From Bradyrhizobium sp. AS23.2 (lineage in GTDB: Bacteria; Pseudomonadota; Alphaproteobacteria; Rhizobiales; Xanthobacteraceae), in the NCBI RefSeq assembly GCF_001908185.1, contig NZ_LGHM01000006.1:1-64000 (forward strand): a DNA stretch of 64,000 bases. Reading direction: 5' to 3'. The notes beneath the pieces were generated by a model. The model had not been told where the DNA came from and made no database searches. It worked only from the letters and a program-made list of their open reading frames with translations. The first letter of the stretch is position 1. Each line of letters starts with the position of its first letter. Shown in pieces: positions 52,444-61,036 of the stretch. The position numbers were made by a program, and so were the translations under genes.

Positions 52444-53334
52444 ATGTCCATGGATCGCCTTGAGGCCATGCAAGTCTTCGTCACCGTCGCCGATCTGCGC
52501 GGCTTTGCGCCGGCGGCCCGCAAGCTGCGCCTGTCGGCTTCGGCCGTGACGCGGCTGATCGCAGCGCTGGAGGAGCATCTCGGCGCGCGGCTGCTGCAGC
52601 GGACCACCCGGCAGGTGACGCTGACCGATGTCGGCACGCGGTATCTTGAGCGCGCACGGCGCATTCTCGCCGATGTCGAGGAGGCCGACGGCTCCGCGCG
52701 GGCGGAGCGCAACCGGCCGAGCGGACGCCTGGTGGTGTCGGCGCCGGTCGGCTTCGGCCGGCTCCATGTCGGCCCGGTCATGACCGCCTATCTCAAGCGC
52801 TATCCCGAGGTTGCCTGCGAACTCAGGCTATCGGATCATCTGGTGAACCTGGTGGAAGACGCCGTCGACGCCGCAGTGCGGATCGGCCATCTCCCCGATT
52901 CCTCGCTGGTGGCGCGGCAGGTCGGCGAGATGCGACGGATCGTGGTGGCCGCGCCCGGCTATCTGAAGCGTCACGGCGAGCCGAAGACGCCGGAAGCGCT
53001 GCGCGCGCATCAGACGATCCAGTTCGGTCCATCCGCCAACTGGCGCTTCGTGCAGGACGGCCGCGACATCGAGGTGACGCCCTCTCCCCGATTCATCAGC
53101 AACAGCGCCGATGCATCGCTGCAATATGCCGAGGCCGGCGGCGGCGTGACGCGCGTGCTGGCCTATCAGGCCGCCGAGGGCTTGAAGCGCGGGCGGCTGA
53201 AGATCCTGCTGGCGGAATACGAGCAGCCGGCGCTACCGATCCACATCGTCTACCCGACCTCACGCCTGCTCTCGGCCAAGGTGCGCGCGTTCATCGATCT
53301 CGTGGTGGAGACGACGCAGTGGAGGTTCGGGTAG
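52444..53334 (+). CDS. LysR-family transcriptional regulator
   Basis: The 296-residue protein has the N-terminal helix-turn-helix (MQVFVTVADLRGFAPAARKL, then RLSASAVTRLIAALEEHLGA) and RLLQRTTRQVTLTDVGTRYL. A typical effector domain follows (SAPVGFGRLHVGPVMTAYLK, VRIGHLPDSSLVARQVGEMR). It belongs to the large subgroup with GRLVVSAPVGFGR. The start could be the ATG at 52444 or 52450 (MDRLEAMQ). It is divergent from the flavin-binding oxidase gene, the presumed target. The inducer is unknown. Confidence 0.9.
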   Translation: MSMDRLEAMQVFVTVADLRGFAPAARKLRLSASAVTRLIAALEEHLGARLLQRTTRQVTLTDVGTRYLERARRILADVEEADGSARAERNRPSGRLVVSAPVGFGRLHVGPVMTAYLKRYPEVACELRLSDHLVNLVEDAVDAAVRIGHLPDSSLVARQVGEMRRIVVAAPGYLKRHGEPKTPEALRAHQTIQFGPSANWRFVQDGRDIEVTPSPRFISNSADASLQYAEAGGGVTRVLAYQAAEGLKRGRLKILLAEYEQPALPIHIVYPTSRLLSAKVRAFIDLVVETTQWRFG

Positions 53335-53335
53335 T

Positions 53336-53476
53336 CGTGCATGTCCCGGACGCGGCGCGGCATGGAATGCCGCTCCGCAGAGCCGGGACCCAGAAGGCGG
53401 CTGGGTCTCACGTCGACGCATGGGCCCCGGCTCTGCGCAGCAGCGCAAGCGCTGCAGCGCGTCCGGGGCACGAAAG
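53336..53476. repeat. Palindromic repeat, GTGCATGTCCCGGAC... family
   Basis: Left end TCCCGGACGCG pairs with CGCGTCCGGGG on the right; inside, CTCCGCAGAGCCGGGACCC pairs imperfectly with GGCCCCGGCTCTGCGCAG. It separates the convergent LysR and thioesterase genes. Confidence 0.72.
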
Positions 53477-53478
53477 CA

Positions 53479-53898
53479 TCATCCCTTTCTCGGCACCACC
53501 CGGAAGGTTCCGCTGGCTCTCGCGATCACAGCATCGTCGGCCTTGATCAGGCTCTGCGCAAAACAGATCGTCTTGCCGGTCTTGATGACGTCGCTCTCGA
53601 TCGCGAGCCACTGGCCGATCTCGGCGGAGCCGACGAAATCGACCGTGAGCGAGATGGTCACGAATGATGTGGTCCAGTTCGTCGCCTGCGCGCAGCTATA
53701 GCCCATGGCGTTGTCGGAGAGCGCCGCAATGAGGCCGCCATGGATCAGGCCGCGGCCGTTGGTGTGCGGCTTTGCCAGCCGCAGGCCGATGATGACGGCC
53801 TTGTCGGTTTTCTTCGCGTAGAGCGGCTCCCAGGGTTCGGTGAGGGGGCTCTTGCGGGAAAGCGGCTCGAAGCCGCCGGGGATGTCGGTGTCGGTCAT
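53479..53898 (-). CDS. PaaI-family hotdog thioesterase
   Basis: These enzymes hydrolyse (often aromatic) acyl-CoA thioesters as salvage for stalled CoA pools. The 139-residue protein has the hotdog core: NGRGLIHGGLIAALSDNAMG with the HGG motif and catalytic Asp, then VTISLTVDFVGSAEIGQWLA and the late strand VIARASGTFRVVPR. It is cytosolic. Its place near pobA and the feruloyl-CoA genes suggests aromatic-CoA substrates, though no operon link exists: a repeat region separates it from pobA on the same strand. Confidence 0.87.
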   Translation of the reverse strand: MTDTDIPGGFEPLSRKSPLTEPWEPLYAKKTDKAVIIGLRLAKPHTNGRGLIHGGLIAALSDNAMGYSCAQATNWTTSFVTISLTVDFVGSAEIGQWLAIESDVIKTGKTICFAQSLIKADDAVIARASGTFRVVPRKG

Positions 53899-54006
53899 GC
53901 GCGTCTCGCGTTGCTGGTCGCCAGCATTGAACGCGATGCGGATGACAGTTTCACTGCCTACAAAGTTTTAAACGGAATTTGCGCGGGTGTTTGAAACGGT
54001 CACTCC

Positions 54007-54092
54007 CGTCATTGCGAGGAGCGAAGCGACGAAGCAATCCAGAGTCTTTCCGCAGAGACAGTCTGGATTGCTTCGCTGCGCTCGCAAAGACG
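54007..54092. repeat. Palindromic repeat, CGTCATTGCGAG... family
   Basis: Third member of the family seen at 15.7 and 35.3 kb, with arms GAAGCAATCCAGA and TCTGGATTGCTTC and outer ends CGTCATTGCGAG and CTCGCAAAGACG. Confidence 0.82.
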
Positions 54093-54114
54093 GTGTGGAG
54101 GCGGCGCGCGATGC

Positions 54115-54205
54115 CGTAGGGTGGGCAAAGGCGCGTAGCGCCGTGCCCACCGTCTCTCCACCATTCAGAAAGTTGGTGGGCACGCTACGCTTTGCCCACC
54201 CTACG
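54115..54205. repeat. Palindromic repeat, CGTAGGGTGGGCAAAG... family
   Basis: CGTAGGGTGGGCAAAG at the left is the exact complement of CTTTGCCCACCCTACG at the right, and GTGCCCACC/GGTGGGCAC pair inside. It ends nine bases before the pobA stop codon and may end that transcript. Confidence 0.82.
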
Positions 54206-54213
54206 AGACCGTC

Positions 54214-55466
<1,253 letters not shown>

Positions 55467-55577
55467 TTTGGCAAAAGGGGAGTGCTCGCTGCCGCAGCGC
55501 GACAAATCCATGCACCATGGCTGTCGTAGATGACGGCAGTGGCGCGCCGCGCCGGTTCCGGCTTGAACCCGCCAGCC

Positions 55578-55600
55578 GATTATATAACATGTTAACTAAC
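55578..55600. promoter_or_regulatory. Operator-like sequence before the TRAP operon
   Basis: GATTATATAACATGTTAACT contains TTATATAA and the 10-bp palindrome TAACATGTTA (55585-55594). The TTATATAACAT part matches TTATACAACAT at 60 kb in all but one position. It lies about 50 bases upstream of dctP. Confidence 0.5.
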
Positions 55601-55648
55601 GAGACCGGGCCATCGAAGCCCGCCGTCAGAAAGAGGGAGAGACGACCG

Positions 55649-56665
55649 ATGAGGAAAGCCTGTCTGGCTTTGCTGCTGGCAGCAAGCGTGACGCCCGCGT
55701 TCGCGCAGGACAAGACCTTCGACCTGAAGATCTCGCACTGGGTGCCGGCCTCGCATCCGCTGCAAAAATCGCTGGAAGACTGGGCGGCCGCGGTGGAGAA
55801 GGATTCCGGCGGCACCATCAAGGGCAAGGTGTTTCCGGCCCAGCAGCTCGGCAAGGCCTTCGACCATTACGACATGGCACGCGACGGCATCGCCGACGTC
55901 ACCTACGTCAATCCCGGCTACCAGCCCGGCCGCTTCCCGATCGTCGGCGCCGGCGAGCTGCCGTTCCTGATCTCGGACGCCAAGGGCGGCTCGATGGGCT
56001 TGGACGCCTGGTACCGCAAATATGCCGAGAAGGAGATGAAGGACGTCAAGTACTGCCTCGCCTTCGTCCACTCGCCCTCCTCCTTCCACTCCCGCACCAA
56101 GAAGATCGTGATGCCGGAGGACGTGAAGGGCCTGAAGATCCGCCCGGCCCACGCCACCATGGCGAATTTCGTCACCTCGCTCGGCGGCACCAATGTGCAG
56201 TCCTCCGCGCCCGAAGTACGCGACATCATCGAGCGCGGCGTCGCCGACGGCGTCACTTTTCCCTGGGGCTCGCTGGTGCTGTTCGGCATCGACAAGGTGA
56301 CCAAGTACGACATGGAGGCGCCGCTCTACACAACGACGTTCGTGTTCGTGATGAACAAGGACAAGTACAACGCGATGTCCGACAAGCAGAAGGCCGCGAT
56401 CGACAAGAACTGCTCGGTCGAGATGGCCGGCGTGGTCGGCGAGCACTGGGGCAAGTTCGAGGATGCCGGTATCGACAAGATAAAGGCGGAGGCAGGCCAC
56501 GATGTCTACAAGCTGACGCCGGAGCAGACCGCCGCCTGGAAGAAGGCCGCCGAACCGCTGGTCAAGACCTGGGCCGACGGCGCCAAGAAAGCGGGCGCCG
56601 ATCCGGACGCCGCGCTCGTGGATCTGAAGGCCTCGCTGAAGAAGTACAACGCGCTGGCGGAGTAG
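55649..56665 (+). CDS. dctP: TRAP transporter substrate-binding protein (DctP)
   Basis: A periplasmic binding protein of a sodium-driven TRAP importer. The start is the ATG at 55649 after AGAGGGAGAG; the signal peptide is MRKACLALLLAASVTPAFAQ. The mature protein has ISHWVPASHPLQKSLEDWAA, FPAQQLGKAFDHYDMARDGI, and the ligand arginine region VMPEDVKGLKIRPAHATMAN. The 338-residue length is typical. The shared divergent control region with pobA points to aromatic acids such as 4-hydroxybenzoate or hydroxycinnamates as ligands; this is inference. Confidence 0.9.
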   Translation: MRKACLALLLAASVTPAFAQDKTFDLKISHWVPASHPLQKSLEDWAAAVEKDSGGTIKGKVFPAQQLGKAFDHYDMARDGIADVTYVNPGYQPGRFPIVGAGELPFLISDAKGGSMGLDAWYRKYAEKEMKDVKYCLAFVHSPSSFHSRTKKIVMPEDVKGLKIRPAHATMANFVTSLGGTNVQSSAPEVRDIIERGVADGVTFPWGSLVLFGIDKVTKYDMEAPLYTTTFVFVMNKDKYNAMSDKQKAAIDKNCSVEMAGVVGEHWGKFEDAGIDKIKAEAGHDVYKLTPEQTAAWKKAAEPLVKTWADGAKKAGADPDAALVDLKASLKKYNALAE

Positions 56666-56754
56666 CCTCGCATCGAAGGAAACACGGCGGCGGGAAGCAT
56701 CTCGCCGCCGTTGTTCTGCAAGCGGGCCGAGATATGAGGTGCGCACGACGCTTC

Positions 56755-56902
56755 CTCTCCCTCTCCCCGCCTGCGGGGAGAGGGTTGGGGTGAGGGGGGA
56801 GTCTCCGCAAGGGCGGTGGCAGTTCGACGCGCGGAGAGTCCCCCTCACCCGGAATCCGCGCTGCGCGCGAATTCCGGCCTCTCCCCGCACGCGGGGAGAG
56901 GC
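56755..56902. repeat. Palindromic intergenic repeat (CTCTCCCCGC... family)
   Basis: CTCTCCCTCTCCCCGCCTGCGGGGAGAGGG starts and CCGGCCTCTCCCCGCACGCGGGGAGAGG ends the block, with CTCACCCGGAATCCGCG and GAATTCCGG between. It lies between dctP and dctQ inside the TRAP operon and fills most of the 290-base gap (56666-56955). It may stop or stabilise the message, giving more binding protein than permease. Confidence 0.8.
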
Positions 56903-56955
56903 GAAGAACCGCCGCTGGAATCGAGAGCGAGAATGACATCAGGCAGGAAACTCCC

Positions 56956-57465
56956 ATGAAGCGCTCCTGGATGGATCGCGTCATCGACACGATCGAGTGG
57001 ATCGCGGCCGGCTTCGTCGGCATTGTCGCACTCGACATTTTTCTGTCGGTGCTGCTGCGCAATACGCTGAACTATTCGATCCCCGACAGTTTCGACATCG
57101 GCCGTATGCTGCTCGGCATCCTCATTTTCTGGGGCATCGCGGCGACCTCCTATCGCGGCACCCACATCACGGTCGACCTGGTCTGGGGCAATGTCGGGCC
57201 GCGCTATCAGCGCTGGATCGACGTGTTCGCGACACTGGTGCTGCTGTTCGTCGTCACGGTGCAGACCTGGACGCTGTTCGACAAGGTGCGCGGAACCTAC
57301 AACGACAACGTCCAGACCTTCGACATGCACATGCCGACCTGGCCGTTCTTCGCGATCGCCTGGATCGGCGACGTCTCCGCCGTGCTGCTGATCGCGATCC
57401 GCACCTACCGGCTGATCTTCCACCCGGAAGACATGCACGACCCCAAGCTGAAGGCGACGGAGTAA
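56956..57465 (+). CDS. dctQ: TRAP transporter small permease (DctQ)
   Basis: The small four-helix membrane subunit of the TRAP importer. The 169-residue protein begins MKRSWMDRVIDTIEWIAAGF and has FLSVLLRNTLNYSIPDSFDI, the conserved FWGIAATSYRGTHITVDLVW segment and a fourth helix near AWIGDVSAVLLIAIRTYRLI. AGGAAACTCCC precedes the ATG. It ends two bases before dctM, so the two are translated together. Confidence 0.9.
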   Translation: MKRSWMDRVIDTIEWIAAGFVGIVALDIFLSVLLRNTLNYSIPDSFDIGRMLLGILIFWGIAATSYRGTHITVDLVWGNVGPRYQRWIDVFATLVLLFVVTVQTWTLFDKVRGTYNDNVQTFDMHMPTWPFFAIAWIGDVSAVLLIAIRTYRLIFHPEDMHDPKLKATE

Positions 57466-57467
57466 TC

Positions 57468-58787
57468 ATGAGCACCGATGCCGTCGCCGTTATCGGCTTC
57501 GTTTCCCTGTTTGCCCTCATGCTGCTGCGCGTGCCCGTCGGCATGGCCATGGGCCTCGTCGGCGTGTCCGGCTTCTCCTATATCGTCGGCACGACGCCGG
57601 CGCTGAAGCTGGTCGGCCAGACCTCGATGCGCACGGTCACGGACTACACCTTCGGCGTCATCCCGATGTTCCTGCTGATGGGATCCTTCGTCAGCAATTC
57701 CGGCATGAGCCGCGAACTGTTCCGGGCCGCCAACGGCTTTGTCGGGCATTTGCGTGGCGGGCTCGGTATTGCAACCGTCGGCGCCTGCGGCGGCTTTGCC
57801 GCGATCTGCGGCTCGTCGGTGGCGACCGCCGCGACCTTCTCCGCCGTCGCCTATCCCGAGATGCGCCGCTTCGGCTATCCGCAGTCCTTCGCAACCGGCG
57901 TGATCGCCGCCGGCGGAACGCTGGGCGCAATGCTGCCGCCCTCCACCGTGCTTGCGGTCTACGGCATCATCACCGAGCAGGACATTGGAAAACTCTTCAT
58001 CGCCGGCATCATTCCGGGCCTCCTGGCGATGACGATGTACATGATCACGATCGGCCTGATCGGCTATTTCCGTCCCGATTTCCTGCCCAAGGGCAAGGTG
58101 CTGCCGTGGCGCGAGCGCTTTGCCGGCCTGAAGGACATCTGGGCGCCGGTGCTGCTGTTCGTGTTCGTCATCGGCGGCCTCTACGGCCTGCCGTTCCTGC
58201 CGCGCTTCACGCCGACGGAAGCCGGCGGCGTCGGCGCTGCGGGCGCCTTCATCATCGGCATCGTCACGGGACGGCTCGACCGCGAGAAGGTGCTGGCCTC
58301 GCTGCTCCAGGCAACGCGTACCGCGGCCGCCGTGTTCACCGTGCTGATCGGCGCCTTAATCTTCGGCTACTTCCTCACGGTGACGCAGACGCCGCAGAAG
58401 GTGACCGAATTCCTGACCGGGCTGGGCCTCGGTCCCTACGGCGTGCTGGCGCTGATCATGGTGATGTATCTCGTGCTCGGCTGCCTGATGGACGCCATGG
58501 CGATGATCATCCTCACCGTACCGATCATCTTCCCGGTCATCACCCATCTCGGCTTCGACCCGATCTGGTTCGGCGTCATCATCGTCATGACGGTCGAGCT
58601 AGGCCTGATCCATCCGCCTGTCGGCATGAACGTCTTCGTCATCAAGAGCGTGGTGAAGGACGTCTCCTTCTCCACCATCTTCAAGGGCGTGATCCCGTTC
58701 GTGGCGACGGACCTGGTGCGTCTGGTGATCTTGATCGCCTTCCCGCTGCTGGCGACATGGCTGCCGACACGCATGATGGCGAATTGA
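57468..58787 (+). CDS. dctM: TRAP transporter large permease (DctM)
   Basis: The large membrane subunit, which carries the Na+-coupled transport. The start is the ATG at 57468; the longer open frame upstream is dctQ's shadow. The 439-residue product has about 12-13 hydrophobic spans, with GSFVSNSGMSRELFRAANGF, GACGGFAAICGSSVATAATF, AAGGTLGAMLPPSTVLAVYG, and GLIHPPVGMNVFVIKSVVKD near the end. All are standard DctM marks. It is followed by a DUF3237 gene 13 bases on. Confidence 0.92.
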   Translation: MSTDAVAVIGFVSLFALMLLRVPVGMAMGLVGVSGFSYIVGTTPALKLVGQTSMRTVTDYTFGVIPMFLLMGSFVSNSGMSRELFRAANGFVGHLRGGLGIATVGACGGFAAICGSSVATAATFSAVAYPEMRRFGYPQSFATGVIAAGGTLGAMLPPSTVLAVYGIITEQDIGKLFIAGIIPGLLAMTMYMITIGLIGYFRPDFLPKGKVLPWRERFAGLKDIWAPVLLFVFVIGGLYGLPFLPRFTPTEAGGVGAAGAFIIGIVTGRLDREKVLASLLQATRTAAAVFTVLIGALIFGYFLTVTQTPQKVTEFLTGLGLGPYGVLALIMVMYLVLGCLMDAMAMIILTVPIIFPVITHLGFDPIWFGVIIVMTVELGLIHPPVGMNVFVIKSVVKDVSFSTIFKGVIPFVATDLVRLVILIAFPLLATWLPTRMMAN

Positions 58788-58800
58788 GAGGCGTGAAGCG

Positions 58801-59262
58801 ATGACCACACCGACGCTCGAAACCAAATACGTCTTCACCATCACCGCCAGGATCGGCGACGTCGTCACCGCCGGCGAGACTGGCATCGGTGTCCGCCGCA
58901 TCATTCCGATCATCGGCGGTGAAGTGAAGGGCGCGATCACCGGCAAGGTGCTGCCGTTCGGCGCCGACTTCCAGACCATCCGCCCCAACGAGCTGATCGA
59001 TCTCGAAGCAAAATACGCCTTCGAAACCGACGACGGCGCCATCGTCTATGTCGAGAACAAGGGCATGCGCTTCGGGCGGGTCGAGCTGTTGCAAAAGCTC
59101 AAGCGCGGTGAGCCGGTCGATCCAAAGCTGATCTATTTCCGCACTGTGCCGAAATTCGAAACGGGGAATGAGAAGTACCGCTGGTTGATGCAGCACATCT
59201 TTGTCGCCTCGGCCGCGCGGCACGCGGACCGCGTGGTGGTGGATGTACATCAGGTGATGTGA
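58801..59262 (+). CDS. DUF3237 family protein
   Basis: A 153-residue soluble beta-rich protein: LETKYVFTITARIGDVVTAG, GVRRIIPIIGGEVKGAITGK, the conserved PFGADFQTIRPNELIDLEAK, ETDDGAIVYVENKGMRFG, and FRTVPKFETGNEKYRWLMQH. DUF3237 proteins have an unknown biochemical role and often lie in aromatic or lipid catabolic clusters. It follows dctM by 13 bases and is almost certainly in the same operon, so a role in handling the transported compound is likely. Confidence 0.85.
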   Translation: MTTPTLETKYVFTITARIGDVVTAGETGIGVRRIIPIIGGEVKGAITGKVLPFGADFQTIRPNELIDLEAKYAFETDDGAIVYVENKGMRFGRVELLQKLKRGEPVDPKLIYFRTVPKFETGNEKYRWLMQHIFVASAARHADRVVVDVHQVM

Positions 59263-59386
59263 GGCGCCTGCCTCCTGGTTGGACCTTATCAATCCCCTCC
59301 TGCAAAAACCACGCAGGGCCTTTGCCCCGGGGCCCAGCTGGTTCAGGATATGCGCGCAAGATTGTGCAGACCAAGGGAGTGCCACC

Positions 59387-60067
59387 ATGTCCCTTATGGC
59401 TTCCAACGGCTCAAGCCCGCATCGCAACTTTGATCCTGCCGAAATGGGCGCCATCGCCCATCTCTACCGGGGCGAGGTCTATCGCTCGACGATCTGGCGA
59501 ACGCGGCTCGACAACACGACCAATTGGTCGATCGTCACGATGGGCATCGCGCTGTCGACGACCTTTTCGAGCCCGCAAGCATCTCCCCTGCCGCTCGTCC
59601 TCGTCGGACTGCTGATCGCCGTGTTCCTCGCGATGGAGGCGCGGCGCTATCGCTATTTCAACGTCTGGCGCGCCCGCGCCCGCTGGCTGGAGAAGAATTT
59701 CTATGCGCCGATGTTCACAGGCGAGGCGCACGACGACAGCTGGCAGGCAATTCTCGCGCGCGATTACACCGCGCCCCGCTATCACATTTCATTCGCCCGC
59801 GCCGCAGGGCGGCGCCTGCGTCGCAATTACGCCGGGATTCTCGTCATCCAGGCGGTCGCCTATTACGGCAAGATTGCAATCCATCCGGCGCCCGCCGCCA
59901 GCTTGGCCGAATTTGTCGATCGCGCGGCCGTCGGACCGCTTCCCGGCTGGATCGTTCTGATCATGGGCTTTGCCTACGATTTCGGCTGGCTGGCGTTCGC
60001 GCTCGGCACGTTATGGTTCGACCAGCGCGAGCACGGAGCGAAGGGCGCCGGAGTGGCGATGGGCTAG
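59387..60067 (+). CDS. DUF2270 family membrane protein
   Basis: The start is the ATG at 59387 after AAGGGAGTGCCACC; an in-frame ATG 108 bases upstream has no binding site. The 226-residue protein has the family pattern AHLYRGEVYRSTIWRTRLDN, TTNWSIVTMGIALSTTF, FLAMEARRYRYFNVWRARAR and LEKNFYAPMF, with four hydrophobic spans (about residues 45-62, 66-83, 150-168 and 190-215). The function of DUF2270 is unknown. It is a separate unit between the TRAP operon and the feruloyl-CoA genes, on the same strand. Confidence 0.8.
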   Translation: MSLMASNGSSPHRNFDPAEMGAIAHLYRGEVYRSTIWRTRLDNTTNWSIVTMGIALSTTFSSPQASPLPLVLVGLLIAVFLAMEARRYRYFNVWRARARWLEKNFYAPMFTGEAHDDSWQAILARDYTAPRYHISFARAAGRRLRRNYAGILVIQAVAYYGKIAIHPAPAASLAEFVDRAAVGPLPGWIVLIMGFAYDFGWLAFALGTLWFDQREHGAKGAGVAMG

Positions 60068-60190
60068 CAACAGGGAACTGCCGCAGCAGCGCAGGCGCGG
60101 CTCTTGCCCTCTTGGGCGGGATCCGGGACGAGTTCACCCAGCCCCTCGACGGGCAGGGAAACCCGTCCTCCTTGTTGACTCCCTCAGAAT

Positions 60191-60212
60191 TCGTTATACA
60201 ACATAACTATTC
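60191..60212. promoter_or_regulatory. Operator-like inverted repeat before the crotonase/feruloyl-CoA synthase genes
   Basis: GTTAT-ACAAC-ATAAC (60193-60207) is a 15-bp inverted repeat that lies about 20 bases before the start codon. It resembles the sites before pobA and dctP and a stretch in the MarR-ABC intergenic region, suggesting one regulator. Confidence 0.6.
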
Positions 60213-60226
60213 TGATAAGGACGCAA

Positions 60227-61036
60227 ATGACACAGGGAAACGCCGAGGCCGCTGATGCGGGAGCCGCCGGGCTGCTCAAGATCGAGCGGGCGGACAGGGT
60301 TTTGACCGTGGGTCTGAACCGGCCGGCCAAGCGCAATGCGCTCAACGACGGCATCATCCTGGAAATCGGCGAATGTTTTGCGTCACTGCCCGAGGATATC
60401 GGCGCGGTCGTCATCCACGGCATTGGTGATCATTTCTCCTCCGGTCTCGACCTCTCCGAACTCCAGGACCATGACGCGACCGGCGGCCTCTTGCATTCGC
60501 AGATGTGGCACCGGGTGTTCGACCGCATCCAGTACAGCCGCGTGCCCGTGATCGCGGCGCTCAAGGGCGCCGTGATCGGTGGCGGGCTCGAGCTCGCCTG
60601 TGCGGCGCATATCCGCGTCGCCGAGCCCTCGACCTATTTCGCGCTGCCCGAGGGGCAACGCGGCATCTTCGTCGGCGGCGGCGGCTCGGTGCGGCTGCCG
60701 CGGCTGATCGGCGTAGCGCGGATGATGGACATGATGCTGACCGGCCGCGTCTATAGCGCGACCGAAGGCGCATCCTACGGCTTTGCGCAATATGTGACGG
60801 AGGCCGGCAACGGCCTCACCAAGGCGCTGGAGCTTGCGACCAAGATCGCCTCCAACGCTCCGCTGACGAATTTCGCCGTGCTCCAGGCGCTGCCGATGAT
60901 CGCCGAAGCCAACCCGCAGACCGGTCTGTTGATGGAATCGCTGATGGCCACCGTCGCGCAGAGCGACAAGGAGGCGAAGCGCAGGATCCGCGAATTCCTC
61001 GAGCACAAGACCGCCAAGGTGAAGCCGAAGTCATGA
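60227..61036 (+). CDS. Crotonase-family enoyl-CoA hydratase, hydroxycinnamoyl-CoA pathway
   Basis: Crotonases hydrate enoyl-CoA, and some also cleave hydroxycinnamoyl-CoA to an aldehyde. The 269-residue protein follows AAGGACGCAA and has the oxyanion-hole segments GIGDHFSSGLDLSEL and LKGAVIGGGLELACAAHIRV, then ALPEGQRGIFVGGGGSVRLP with the likely acid/base Glu. The WWRR/MYQKP features of feruloyl-CoA hydratase-lyases are not present, so a beta-oxidative hydratase is more likely than a lyase. Its stop overlaps the ligase start (ATGA). An operator-like palindrome precedes it. Confidence 0.85.
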   Translation: MTQGNAEAADAGAAGLLKIERADRVLTVGLNRPAKRNALNDGIILEIGECFASLPEDIGAVVIHGIGDHFSSGLDLSELQDHDATGGLLHSQMWHRVFDRIQYSRVPVIAALKGAVIGGGLELACAAHIRVAEPSTYFALPEGQRGIFVGGGGSVRLPRLIGVARMMDMMLTGRVYSATEGASYGFAQYVTEAGNGLTKALELATKIASNAPLTNFAVLQALPMIAEANPQTGLLMESLMATVAQSDKEAKRRIREFLEHKTAKVKPKS

